Shown here: positions 53,509 through 61,958 of the stretch, piece by piece
How the letters are laid out: each line of letters starts with the position of its first letter
Numbering within the stretch: the first letter of the stretch is position 1
Assembly (NCBI RefSeq): GCF_026262575.1
Contig: NZ_JAPKFL010000024.1
Span: 20,910-84,909, forward strand
Source of the DNA: Streptomyces marinisediminis
Lineage (GTDB): Bacteria; Actinomycetota; Actinomycetes; Streptomycetales; Streptomycetaceae
Direction: 5' to 3'
Length of the DNA: 64,000 nt
Translations under genes and position numbers: made by a program
The notes under the pieces: model-generated
Databases searched by the model: none
What the model saw: only the letters and a program-made list of their open reading frames with translations
Told to the model about the DNA's origin: nothing

Positions 53509-55293
53509 TCAGGAGGACGCGGCTTCGGTCAGATAGCCCGAAGCCTGGATTCGGAAGAGACGGGCGTAGACGCCGTCGGCTCGCAGCAGGTCCTGGTGGA
53601 CGCCGTCCTCGATGACCCTCCCGTTCTCCAGGACGACGATCCGGTCGGCCATCCGGACCGTGGAGAAGCGGTGGGCGATGACGAGGGAGGTAGCGCCGCG
53701 GGCGACATCCCGGAGCCGGGAGAAGATTTCGGCTTCGGCCTCGGCGTCGATCGCCGCGGTCGGCTCGTCGAGGACGACGACGGGGGCGCGCCTCATGAAG
53801 GCGCGGCTGAGGGCGACCTTCTGCCACTGTCCGCCGGAGAGCTGGTGCCCGTCCTCGAAGTGGCGGCCGAGGACGGTGTCGTGGCCCTGCGGGAGCTCGT
53901 CCACGATCGCCGAAGCCCCGCCCGCGCGGGCGGCCTCCGCGATGCGTGCGGTGTCCTCACGGGCCTCGACGCGGCCGAAGCCGATGTTGTCGCGGACGGG
54001 CAGCTCGTAGCGGATGAAGTCTTGGAAGATGACGCCCATGTGGCCTTGCAGATCGTCGAGGTCGTACTCCTCGATGGGCACGTCGTCGATGAGGATCTGC
54101 CCGCTCGTCGGTTCGTAGAGGCGGGTGAGAAGCTTGACGAGCGTGGTCTTGCCGGCGCCGTTCTGCCCGACGAGGGCGACGCACTCGCCGACCGGCAGGG
54201 TGAAGCTGACGCCGTCGAGGACGACACGGCCGGTGCCGGGGTAGACGAAGCGCACGTCCCGAAACTCGATGCCCTTGCGGAGCATGTCTGGGAAGGGCCG
54301 GGTGCCGCCCTTGAGCCGGCGTTCGGGCAGGGCAAAGAAGGCGAAAAGGTTGCCGAGGAAGAGGCTGTCCTTGTAGAGAGCAGCGATACCGAGCAGCATG
54401 CCGTGCGCGGAGACCTGGATCGAGCCGACCGCCTGGAGGTAGCCGGCGAGCTGGCCGACCTGGCCCGCTTCGGTGGTGGTGTGGATGGCCCAGAGCACGG
54501 CGCCGGACGAGGCGGCGACGCTGACCAGGCCGAGGACGCCGCCGAGGACGGACTGTCGGCGGGCGAGGCGCCGGTCCACGTCGAAGAAGGCCCGCACGAG
54601 CCGGGTGTACCGCTCCAAGAGGTGCGGCCCGAGCTGGAAGAGGCGCACCTCCTTGTAGGTGTGGTCGGTGGTCGTGAGGTGCTGGTAGTAGTACAGGCGG
54701 CGGCGGTCGGGGGCCCGTTCGTACTCGATCTCGTACGCCTTGTGGCTGAAGAACATGTACGAGATCACGGACGGGACAGGCGAGAGCAGGATCACCAGGG
54801 CGATCCAGGGGCTCCAGGCGAAGAGCACGATGCTGACCGTCGCCAGCGTGACCAGCTCCCGGGCGACCTCCAGGAGCTGGGTGAAGACCTGGTAGACGCG
54901 ACCGCCGCTGCTCTCCTGGAAGGCGCGCTGCATCGTGTCGTAGATTTCGGCGTCCTCGTACTGCTCCAGGTCGAGTCGGGTTCCCTTGCGCATCACCCAC
55001 TCGCCCACGCGGGCGGTGAGCTCCAGGCGCAGCAGGGTGTCAAGGTACTGGAGAAAGGTGCCGAGGGCGTGATTGACCAGGCCCACGCCCAGCAGCGCAC
55101 CGCCCGCAAGAAGAGCCGTGCGTCCGGCGTCCGGGTCGCCGGTGACGGCGTCGGCCACGCCCTGCACGGCGGCGGCGACGAGCCCGATCTGGGCGGCCGG
55201 GATCAGGGCGAGCAGGCCGGAGACGACCGTGAAGGCTGTCACCCGCAGCGGGCTGAGCCGCCAGAACAGCCCGCTGACGCGCAGCCAGATCAT
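53509..55293 (-). CDS. ABC exporter (permease-ATPase fusion), lanthipeptide transporter
   Basis: 594-aa half-transporter of the LanT kind but without a C39 peptidase domain. Six transmembrane helices (first: LRVTAFTVVSGLLALIPAAQ) occupy about residues 15-300. The ATPase has Walker A VGQNGAGKTT, LSGGQWQKVA and VVVLDEPTAAID, plus the H-loop VIAHRFSTVRMA. The start overlaps the LanB stop by 4 nt (ATGA). It would export the modified precursor, leaving leader removal to another protease. It carries the KGTRLDLEQYEDAEIYDTMQ coupling helix typical of such exporters. Confidence 0.88.
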   Translation of the reverse strand: MIWLRVSGLFWRLSPLRVTAFTVVSGLLALIPAAQIGLVAAAVQGVADAVTGDPDAGRTALLAGGALLGVGLVNHALGTFLQYLDTLLRLELTARVGEWVMRKGTRLDLEQYEDAEIYDTMQRAFQESSGGRVYQVFTQLLEVARELVTLATVSIVLFAWSPWIALVILLSPVPSVISYMFFSHKAYEIEYERAPDRRRLYYYQHLTTTDHTYKEVRLFQLGPHLLERYTRLVRAFFDVDRRLARRQSVLGGVLGLVSVAASSGAVLWAIHTTTEAGQVGQLAGYLQAVGSIQVSAHGMLLGIAALYKDSLFLGNLFAFFALPERRLKGGTRPFPDMLRKGIEFRDVRFVYPGTGRVVLDGVSFTLPVGECVALVGQNGAGKTTLVKLLTRLYEPTSGQILIDDVPIEEYDLDDLQGHMGVIFQDFIRYELPVRDNIGFGRVEAREDTARIAEAARAGGASAIVDELPQGHDTVLGRHFEDGHQLSGGQWQKVALSRAFMRRAPVVVLDEPTAAIDAEAEAEIFSRLRDVARGATSLVIAHRFSTVRMADRIVVLENGRVIEDGVHQDLLRADGVYARLFRIQASGYLTEAASS

Positions 55294-58200
55294 CCGCGCA
55301 CCTCCCCTGCCGCCGTGTGCGCCGTGCTCGTCGTCGGGACGCCGGCAGCGGCCTCGCGGCCGCGGAGCGCGCGTCGGACGTGGGCCCACAGGGCGTGGCT
55401 GCGGGCCTCCCGGCCGAGGTCGATGGGCAGCAGGCGGTTGATCTGCATGTGGGCCAGGCTGGCGAGGACCTGCTCCTCGGAGCCGACGAGGACGCCCTGC
55501 CGGGCGGCCGCTCGCACCGCCTCCACGGTCTCCGCCACCGCGGGCGCCTGTGCCCCGAAGGTCTCCTGGAGCAGAGACCGATGGGCCCGGCCCTCCGGGT
55601 GCGGGTCGCGGTCCCAGGGGCTGAGGAGTTCGCAGAGGTAGTCGCGGTGGGCACGGAACAGGGCGCGGCTGTCGCGGACATGGGTCTCGTCCGGGCCGGT
55701 GCCGTGATCCGCGTACGGGGAGAGATCGACGCCCCACTGGACGTGGAGGGTGTCGAGAGCGGCGACGGCGAGGAACTCGGGCCTGATATCGAGGCGCCGG
55801 GACAGCAGCAGGGCGGTCGCCTCGCTGTTGGCGCGGAAGAGCCGCTCGACTGCGTCGAAGACGTCCGGGCCGCCGTAACGGGCGATCTCCGGTGCGTATG
55901 CGGCGAGTTCGATGTCGCGGGCAAGCCCGAGGTCGACGAGACTCCGGCCCCACGCGGTGACCTGGGTGAGCATACGGGCCGGGTCGGTGCCGCGCACCCG
56001 CAGCCGTAGGTGCGGGAAGGGGTCAGCGTACCGGATGTAGAACCAGCGATCCAGGAGCTCCTGGGCGACCAGTTCTCCGACCAGGTCCAGGAGCGGCCCG
56101 GCGATGATCTCGTCCTGCCGTTCGGGCGCCGCGTAGACCTTGAGGAAGGTCCAGGGGCCGCCGGGGGCATGGCGCTCCACCGGTACCTCCCGGCGGTGGC
56201 GCGGCACGGACGCTCGCGTGGCGCGCACGACGTCGCGGGCGATGACGGGCACGACGACCTCGGCGGCGTAGCGCTCGCCCGCCTCGTCCTGGAGCCACAT
56301 GCCGTCGAAGGACGGCAGCATCTCGTGCAGCACGACGTTCGTCCGCTTGGCCGACTCCGCCCGGAGCTCCTCGCGGCAGGCGGGGTGGTCGAGGTCGAGG
56401 AGCAGACGCTGGTCGGCCTCGACGAGGTAGACGTGCCGGGGCACCCGCCACCGGATCCGCCAGCCGTCGAGGTCGTCGACGGCGCCGGCGGCGAGCCGCC
56501 ACTGGGCGGGCCGCAGGGCGACCTTGCCGCGACTGACACGCGGCAGGAACGGAGCCGCCTCCGCCGGTCCCCAGTGGAAGCCGGTCGGCAGGATGTGGCC
56601 GTCCAGGGACGCCTCAATCAGGAAGCGGGCGACGTTCGGGGCGAGGGTCGGGCTGAGCATGTGGTGCTGGGCCACGACGATCTCCCGGTCGAGCCGGCGC
56701 GACCACAGGTGGAAGCGGTCACCGGAGACGCCGACCAGGATGTCGTCCAGCGGCACGACCCGGTCCGGGCCCACCGACGGGGCCGTGTTGACGGGGATCT
56801 CGTAAGGCCGGACGGCCGGGCGAAGCGTCACGTTGGCGGCGCGGCCGTACGGCGGCAGGAAGGCGAGCTCGGCGTAGGCGACGTCGGGGAAGAGGGCCTC
56901 CTCGCGCCGCGCGTATCCCCGGAGCCGTTCCACGGCGCCCTCGCCGAGCAGGTGGCCGAACCGGCCGAAGGTGCGTCCTCCGTAGGTGAGGCTGTCGTGA
57001 CGCAGGACCGCCCGCCACTCCCCCCGGTTCAAGGCCTGCCGGTCGGCGGAGTGGATCTGGAGGTACGCCTCCATCGCGGGCGGCGGGTCGGGCATGGGGC
57101 CGGGCGGGGCGAGCCGGTCGAGCCAGGCGTCGGTCAGTTCGACCTCGTCGGCCCGGTCCCACCACGCCTGCTGGGCGAACTCGACGAGCGCGCCGTCCAG
57201 ACGGACGGTGTCGTCGGGCGGCGCGGTGGGCAGCTCGATGGAGCGCGGCGGATTGGTGTACGTCGGCGGCGCGTCCAGGCCGGTGTCGGGACTGAGCAGG
57301 CTGAGGACCGGAACGCGGGTCCCGGCGCCGTACCGCTCGGTGAACTCCTGGCGGTAGCGCGTCAGATGGTCGCGCCTGCCCTGGGCGGCGCTGAGCCGCA
57401 TCAGGACGCCGACGGCGTCGGCCGCGGCCTGTCCGACCGAGGCGTCGAGGACCGGCTCGCGCAGGTCGAGGAGGGTGTCGGCCTGGTAGCTCCGCCCGCT
57501 GTGACCGGGCACGAGTTCGTCCTGCGCCGCCGCGAGCGCGCGCAGCGAGGCGGTGTCGTGGACCCGGTCGGCGAGGTCGGCGACGGCACGGAGCCGTTCG
57601 GCGGTGGTCGCGGCGGCGGGGACGTCGGTCAGCTTCTTCAGGACGTGGTGCTCGGGGCGCCCCGCGGTCTGCGGCGGCCGCAGGTCGCCGATGAGGAAGC
57701 CGAGCTCCCAGAGCTGCCGGACCAGGCCCTCGACCGTCTCGGTGGGCACGTCGGGGAAGGCGGCGGCGAGTTCGGCGGCGAGCCGCTCGTACGGGACCGG
57801 CACGGCGGCCGTCCGCATGACGAGGTCGACGGCGGGGGTGGCCCGGACGCGGACGGTCCGCTCGTCGTGGCGACCGTACTTGTCGGCCTGCGGCAGGACG
57901 ACGCGGTCGCCCGCACGGGCGGCCGTCGGGTTGAGGACGAGGCGAAGCCGGCGCAAGAGATCCGCGTCCTCCTCCAGCTTCTCGATGAGCGCCAGCAGCC
58001 AGCCCATGTCGGCCCGGACGTGCAGCCGGTGGCCCTCGGGCTGGCCGAGCCGGGCGGTGGTGGCGGCGCCGAACTCGCCCATCGCGACGCCGGAGAAGGC
58101 TCCGAAGGGGGTGGGCCGGGTCGCCATGCGGGTCAGGTAGCGCAACAGCCCGGAGCGGAGGCGGCGGACGCGCTTCTCGGGCAGCTCGTCGAGGCGGTCA

Positions 58201-58385
58201 AGGCTGCCGGCCAGGTCCTCGCTGGCGACGAGCAGGGCGCGGGCGACGTCGGGGCGGCGGGCCCGTTCGACGAGGGCACCCGGGGTGCGGGCCGGGTCCT
58301 CGGTGAGGTCGAGGAAGGTGCGGGCGGGCAGGACCGGCGCACGCAGCAGGAAAAAGCCAGCGGGCTCGTAGGACGGCATGGGCAT
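55290..58385 (-). CDS. lanB: Class I lanthipeptide dehydratase (LanB, full length)
   Basis: 1031-aa enzyme. The N-terminal glutamylation domain (residues about 1-690) begins GFFLLRAPVLPARTFLDL and contains RMATRPTPFGAFSGVAMG (about 86-102). The C-terminal elimination (SpaB_C) domain covers about 720-1010: WTFLKVYAAPERQDEII, DRWFYIRYADPFPHLRLRVR and LHVQWGVDLSPY. Together they would dehydrate Ser and Thr using glutamyl-tRNA. The start overlaps the lanC stop by one base (TGATG); an inner ATG at 58379 is an alternative. Full length, unlike split thiopeptide-type LanB proteins. Confidence 0.93.
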   Translation of the reverse strand: MPMPSYEPAGFFLLRAPVLPARTFLDLTEDPARTPGALVERARRPDVARALLVASEDLAGSLDRLDELPEKRVRRLRSGLLRYLTRMATRPTPFGAFSGVAMGEFGAATTARLGQPEGHRLHVRADMGWLLALIEKLEEDADLLRRLRLVLNPTAARAGDRVVLPQADKYGRHDERTVRVRATPAVDLVMRTAAVPVPYERLAAELAAAFPDVPTETVEGLVRQLWELGFLIGDLRPPQTAGRPEHHVLKKLTDVPAAATTAERLRAVADLADRVHDTASLRALAAAQDELVPGHSGRSYQADTLLDLREPVLDASVGQAAADAVGVLMRLSAAQGRRDHLTRYRQEFTERYGAGTRVPVLSLLSPDTGLDAPPTYTNPPRSIELPTAPPDDTVRLDGALVEFAQQAWWDRADEVELTDAWLDRLAPPGPMPDPPPAMEAYLQIHSADRQALNRGEWRAVLRHDSLTYGGRTFGRFGHLLGEGAVERLRGYARREEALFPDVAYAELAFLPPYGRAANVTLRPAVRPYEIPVNTAPSVGPDRVVPLDDILVGVSGDRFHLWSRRLDREIVVAQHHMLSPTLAPNVARFLIEASLDGHILPTGFHWGPAEAAPFLPRVSRGKVALRPAQWRLAAGAVDDLDGWRIRWRVPRHVYLVEADQRLLLDLDHPACREELRAESAKRTNVVLHEMLPSFDGMWLQDEAGERYAAEVVVPVIARDVVRATRASVPRHRREVPVERHAPGGPWTFLKVYAAPERQDEIIAGPLLDLVGELVAQELLDRWFYIRYADPFPHLRLRVRGTDPARMLTQVTAWGRSLVDLGLARDIELAAYAPEIARYGGPDVFDAVERLFRANSEATALLLSRRLDIRPEFLAVAALDTLHVQWGVDLSPYADHGTGPDETHVRDSRALFRAHRDYLCELLSPWDRDPHPEGRAHRSLLQETFGAQAPAVAETVEAVRAAARQGVLVGSEEQVLASLAHMQINRLLPIDLGREARSHALWAHVRRALRGREAAAGVPTTSTAHTAAGEVRG

Positions 58386-59722
58386 CACCGGGCGAGGAAG
58401 ACGCGGAACCAAAGGGGCCGCTGCTCGCCGAGGGCGGCGAGCAGGCTGAGGGCCACGCCGGTGGCACCGGTGAGGAGCCCCGGGTCGTCGACGGGCACGT
58501 CGGGGTCCTCCAGGTCGGCGAAGCCGAGCGGACGTGCCGTGTCGTGGTCGTCGAGCAGCTGCCCGACGAGAACCGGGAGCCGGTCGCGGGCGGCGGCGCT
58601 GTGGGGCGCGAACTCCAATGTGAGCATGACGAGTCCGGCGAGCCCGTGGCAGAGCGTGGGCGAGAGCGGCCGCAGGTGTCCGGCGCGGGCGAGCGCGCCA
58701 TCGAAGGCGGCGACGGCGGCGGTGCGGAGTTCCTCGTCGGCAGTTGCCTCGGCGACGGTCAGCAGGGCGCCCGCGACGCCGACCGTGCCGTAGCACCAGG
58801 CGATCCGGTCGTGTCCACGGCCGGTGGCGATCTCGTGGCCGTGCTCGTCGACGGGGACGCCGTCGCCCCAAACGGGGCCGTGCTCGTCGGTGCCGGCCCG
58901 GTCCCGGATCCAACGGGTGAGGTGGGCGACGGCCTCGCGCTGACCGGGCCTGCGGTGGCCCGCCTCCCAGGCGGCGGCAAGAGCTGCGGCCACGCCCGGA
59001 GCGCCGTGCGAGAGGCCGAGGTTGAGGTATCCGTGCGGGTATCTGACGTGGTAACCGCCGACGGACGGGTAGTGCGCCGGGGTGATGAGCCAGCGGTGCG
59101 GGGTGCCGTCGGTCTCGGCGGGTCCGGCGAGCCAGACGAGGTGGTCCACGAGCACGGCGACGGCCTCGGCGACCCGGGGCGAGGGGCCGGGGACGGCGCC
59201 GAGGTGGGCGAGGGTGCCGGCGGCTCCGGTGACCAGGTCGTAGTCGAGGTCGCTGACGGAGCGCTCGATCCGGTGCGGGGGCGCGGCGAGGATCTGCTCG
59301 GCGAGCTGCTCGTTGAGCCGGTCGAGGCTGGGCCCGAAGCGGGGCTCGTCCCGGGCGATGTCGGTGAGGGCGAGGGCGAGACCGCTGGTGCCGGCGAACA
59401 GGCCGTGGTGCTCCAGGGGTTCGATCTGGGTGGACAGGACCGCCTCGCGTATGTGGGTGTACGCGGTCTCCGGTTCACCGAGCCCGGCGCGGGCGGCGTA
59501 CAGGTGGAGGAGGGCAGAACCGGCCAGGCCGTGGGTGAGGCTGGGCGGGTACCAAGCGCCGGAGGTGTCGCTCTGTTCGGCTGCGCGGAGCGCGAGGTCG
59601 TCGAGCTGGGCGGGGGTCGCGGTCGCGGCCACGACCTGGCTGACGGCCGTCCGCGCGCGGCGCACGAGTGCGGGGTCTGCCGTGCCGGCCCAGGTGTCGG
59701 TACCGTAGTGAGCAAGGTGCAT
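58385..59722 (-). CDS. lanC: Lanthionine synthetase cyclase (LanC)
   Basis: 445-aa cyclase that adds Cys thiols to dehydrated residues to form lanthionine rings. The zinc ligands are Cys310 (AWCYGTVGVA), Cys358 and His359 (LCHGLAGL). Other family blocks: SLTHGLAGSALLHLYAARAG, GLFAGTSGLALALTDIAR and NLGLSHGAPGVAAALAAAW (with His). The start ATG at 59722 aligns with the usual first helices; an in-frame ATG further upstream lies inside the terminator hairpin. It is followed directly by lanB. Located between lanB and the precursor gene, separated from the latter by a stem-loop. Confidence 0.93.
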   Translation of the reverse strand: MHLAHYGTDTWAGTADPALVRRARTAVSQVVAATATPAQLDDLALRAAEQSDTSGAWYPPSLTHGLAGSALLHLYAARAGLGEPETAYTHIREAVLSTQIEPLEHHGLFAGTSGLALALTDIARDEPRFGPSLDRLNEQLAEQILAAPPHRIERSVSDLDYDLVTGAAGTLAHLGAVPGPSPRVAEAVAVLVDHLVWLAGPAETDGTPHRWLITPAHYPSVGGYHVRYPHGYLNLGLSHGAPGVAAALAAAWEAGHRRPGQREAVAHLTRWIRDRAGTDEHGPVWGDGVPVDEHGHEIATGRGHDRIAWCYGTVGVAGALLTVAEATADEELRTAAVAAFDGALARAGHLRPLSPTLCHGLAGLVMLTLEFAPHSAAARDRLPVLVGQLLDDHDTARPLGFADLEDPDVPVDDPGLLTGATGVALSLLAALGEQRPLWFRVFLAR

Positions 59723-59769
59723 GTCAGTCCAGTCCTGTCTGTTCGGCGTGCTGCTCGCGCTGCGTCGAC

Positions 59770-59802
59770 GGGTGCTGCCGTGTCTCCACCACGGCAGCAC
59801 CC
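59770..59802 (-). terminator. Stem-loop between lanA and lanC (attenuator)
   Basis: Perfect 13-bp stem (59770-59782 with 59790-59802) and 7-nt loop, in the gap between the precursor stop (59823) and lanC start (59722). A partial terminator at this point is common in lanthipeptide operons, and keeps precursor mRNA in excess over the enzymes. Confidence 0.85.
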
Positions 59803-59822
59803 GTCAGACGTTCAGCCCGTGC

Positions 59823-60008
59823 CTACTTGGGGGCCACGCAGAGCATCGTGCACATCGAGGTGCAGGCACACGTCTTGGTGACGCTGCAGCCAACCCGGGT
59901 GCAGACGGTGCGGGTGGCGATCGTCGAGATCGACGGCGGGGGCGCCTGCTCACCGGCGGGGCCGGCGGGGGCGGATATACGGGCGTCCAGGTCGAATGCG
60001 TCCGACAT
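59823..60008 (-). CDS. lanA: Class I lanthipeptide precursor (FxLD type)
   Basis: 61-aa precursor. The leader has FDLD at residues 5-8, equal to the F-N-L-D box recognised by LanB/LanC, followed by a Pro/Ala-rich stretch (PAGPAGEQAPPPS). The C-terminal part carries all six Cys (36, 41, 47, 49, 53, 57) with many Thr. T-R-T-V-C (32-36) resembles nisin ring A, and TKTCAC (44-49) has the spacing of nisin rings D and E. TSMC (50-53) and TMLC (54-57) add two further potential rings. The peptide ends VAPK. ATG 60008 follows AGGAAG by 5 nt. Leader cleavage site unknown. Confidence 0.92.
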   Translation of the reverse strand: MSDAFDLDARISAPAGPAGEQAPPPSISTIATRTVCTRVGCSVTKTCACTSMCTMLCVAPK

Positions 60009-60030
60009 GACTCTTCCTTTCGGAGTTCCT

Positions 60031-60056
60031 TTCCCGGCGGCCGAATCCGCCGGGAA
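60031..60056 (-). promoter_or_regulatory. Hairpin in the lanA 5' leader
   Basis: Perfect 10-bp inverted repeat (TTCCCGGCGG at 60031-60040 and CCGCCGGGAA at 60047-60056), 22 nt upstream of the lanA start. It may be an RNA structure or an operator; the 120-bp gap also contains an AT-richer tract at 60085-60135 that could hold the lanA promoter. Confidence 0.45.
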
Positions 60057-60131
60057 CGCCGGTGCTTTCCCGGCACTGGAGAAATTCTGTCGAATCGCGT
60101 TCGTCTCTTCCATTGGCCGTGGCGACAATAT

Positions 60132-60422
60132 TCACACCGGCCGGGGAATTCCTTCCGTGGCGAATGCGTAGGAAGCCAGGCACAAGGCGAGCCGGGACGA
60201 GAGTTCCAGTTTCTCCATGACGGCGGCGACATGTGCGCGCACGGTTCTCTCGGTGACGTGCAGGCGCTGCGCCATCGACTCGTTTGAGAGTCCCTCGGCG
60301 AGCAGCAGGAAGGTCTCCCGCTCCCGCGGGGTGAGCCGGCCGACGCGTCCCAGCGCCGGTTTCCAGTGCGGCCCGCCCGGCGCGCGGACGGGTGCGGCGT
60401 GCGGTGTCTCGGTCTCGCTCAC
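60132..60422 (-). CDS. Minimal LuxR-type DNA-binding regulator
   Basis: 96-aa protein that consists almost entirely of a LuxR/GerE helix-turn-helix: RLTPRERETFLLLAEGLSNE, SMAQRLHVTERTVRAHVAAV and MEKLELSSRLALCLASYAFA. There is no receiver or ligand domain. An N-terminal tail of about 25 residues precedes it. It lies 123 nt upstream of lanA on the same strand, so it is the obvious candidate to control the cluster. Its ATG overlaps the stop of the broken ABC gene by 4 nt, showing that they once formed one operon. Confidence 0.85.
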   Translation of the reverse strand: MSETETPHAAPVRAPGGPHWKPALGRVGRLTPRERETFLLLAEGLSNESMAQRLHVTERTVRAHVAAVMEKLELSSRLALCLASYAFATEGIPRPV

Positions 60423-60912
60423 GGTGCTGCGACGCTCCTGTCTGCGGCGGCCCTGTCCAGCGGCCGCGTGCGGTGGTCGGTGGTCAGCCTGCGGTAGAAC
60501 GGCTCCTCGATGAGCAGCTGTTCGTGGGTGCCGACGGCGCTGACGCGGCCGTCGTCCAGGACGACGACCCGGTCGGCGGCGCGCACGGTCGACATGCGGT
60601 GCGCAACGACGAGCAGCGCACGTTCCCGGGAGATGCCGCGGAGCATGTCGGTGAGTTCACGTTCGTTGATCGGGTCGAGTTGTGAGGTGGGTTCGTCGAG
60701 CAGCACGAGTTCGGGCCTGGGAAGCAGCGCGCGGGCGATGGCGACGCGCTGGCGTTTCGCCGCCTGAAAGGTTGAATCCGCGGTCTCCGACGGCGGTTTC
60801 CAAGCCGTCCGGAAAACGTTCGACGAGTTCAACCAAATGCACCATCCGCAGCGTTTCGAGAATTGTCTCCTCGTCGGCTTCCGGGCTCGCGTAGGTGAGA
60901 TTGTCAACCCCA
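60419..60912 (-). pseudogene. Truncated and frameshifted ABC exporter ATPase
   Basis: Only the 3' third of an exporter remains. Reading the minus strand, VDNLTYASPEADEETILETL (60909 downward) and DGLETAVGDRGFNLSGGE are in one frame. A shift near 60755-60762 then moves to another frame with KRQRVAIARALLPRPELVL, LDEPTSQLD and VVAHRMSTVRAADRVVVLDD. An in-frame stop (60916-60918) and loss of the membrane domain and Walker A complete the damage. It ended with an ATGA overlap to the LuxR gene, so this was the proximal part of the lanthipeptide operon. Confidence 0.85.
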
Positions 60913-60939
60913 GGTCACAACCACCATCTGAGATCTCTG

Positions 60940-61257
60940 CCGAACCCGGGGCGGTTCAGTTGCCGCTGTTCCGGCCCGCCGCGTCGTGCTTGTCATAGCC
61001 GACGTGATCGGTGATCCCGCCCTCCAGGGCGAAACTCCAGCACCCGCTTGGTCAGCTGCTGCAGCAGCCCGCCCTCCCCGGTCAGCTCAAGCCCGTCGGA
61101 ACGGGCACGGTCGACCAGCATGCCAATCAACTGCTCGTCCGACACCGCATCCGCGGCCGACTCGACGACCGGCTCCTCCACGACCTCGTGCTCGGTGATG
61201 GTCTCACTCATCAGGCAACTCCTTGATCACCGGATCCGCCGTCTATTGGACACTCCC
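60940..61257 (-). mobile_element. IS256-family element, 5' fragment
   Basis: Left part of an IS256-type insertion sequence. The transposase start (ATG 61211, MSETITEHEVVEEPVVESAA) reads through EQLIGMLVDRARSDGLELTG to QQLTKRVLE. A frameshift follows, after which ALEGGITDHVGYDKHDAAGR continues to NSGN and stops (about 60957). The catalytic DDE part is missing. The segment 61235-61257 (TCTATTGGACACTCCCCG region) is probably the left terminal repeat. The break next to it joins the ABC pseudogene. Confidence 0.8.
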
Positions 61258-61544
61258 CGCCGAGGCGAGGGGATCCATGGCGAGAATCGCCTTGTCGCAG
61301 GAGCTACGAGAGTGCGAGCGGTCCTCGCACAGTCGGAGCGGGAGCGGCAGCGAGCCCGATAGGTGCGCTCGCCTGGGGCCGGAGTAGATCACCACCGCCG
61401 GCAGGGAGGCGCAGAACCTGCTGGACGTGCCGCACGGAAGTAGCGAAACCGCTTGGCGTCACGAAGCTCCCAACAACCTGGATATCTACGTAGGCAGCAG
61501 ATCTCCTGACCAGCTACGCAGGACACCTGACGACCCATCAGAAC
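61258..61544. other. Intergenic, IS256 fragment to iterons
   Basis: About 290 bp with no gene recognised. The frame encoding ETAWRHEAPNNLDIYVGSRS at 61427-61678 runs through the repeats and is not a known protein. Base composition is lower in GC than the core genome, consistent with a scar of imported DNA. Confidence 0.45.
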
Positions 61545-61793
61545 GAGCGTCATTTGAGCGTCATCTCAGCGTCAAGATATCGCCCGTAACGCCCACACCG
61601 CACATACTGCGCGCGCACGAAACCGCAGGTCAGGCGCCCTTCCCAGCAGGCTCCAGGATCGCCACGCACTCCACATGATGCGTCATCGGAAAGATGTCGG
61701 CTTGAGCGAGTCTCGGAAAAGGCCAGGTCAGAGGCCATCTCTCGGCTCGCTGTGCCGCCTGCGGGAGACCAGAGCGTCAAACGAGCGTCATGA
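61545..61793. repeat. 11-bp iterons (GAGCGTCA-type), two groups
   Basis: Direct repeats with exact 11-bp period: GAGCGTCATTT (61545-61555), GAGCGTCATCT (61556-61566) and CAGCGTCAAGA (61567-61577). A second group of two is at 61772-61793 (GAGCGTCAAAC, GAGCGTCATGA). One helical turn of spacing suggests a cooperative protein site, such as integrase arm sites or regulator sites. Confidence 0.7.
61630..61713 (-). pseudogene. 3' remnant of a TrmA/RumA-type RNA methyltransferase gene
   Basis: Minus-strand codons from 61713 down to a TGA at 61630-61632 encode RLAQADIFPMTHHVECVAIL and then EPAGKGA. FPxTHHVECVA is the conserved C-terminus of class I SAM-dependent tRNA/23S rRNA m5U methyltransferases. 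Everything upstream is missing. It is likely a stub left by recombination or the duplicated 3' end of a gene used as an integration site. Confidence 0.7.
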
Positions 61794-61958
61794 CGCACAG
61801 CACATCCCGCCTCTCCGGGACGGAGCAGGCTGCCACGACCAACTGCCCGGGCACGGACCGTTGGCTCGGCAGGCACGTTCGTGGGCTTTCGGGCTGACCG
61901 GCCGGCGCACCCGATGAAGGCGTGCCTTCTGCACTCCATCGAGAACGCCAGGGCCTAG

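Noticed and set aside
61427..61678. 83-aa frame across the first iteron group
   Set aside because: It runs through the direct repeats and opposite the methyltransferase stub; no recognisable protein.
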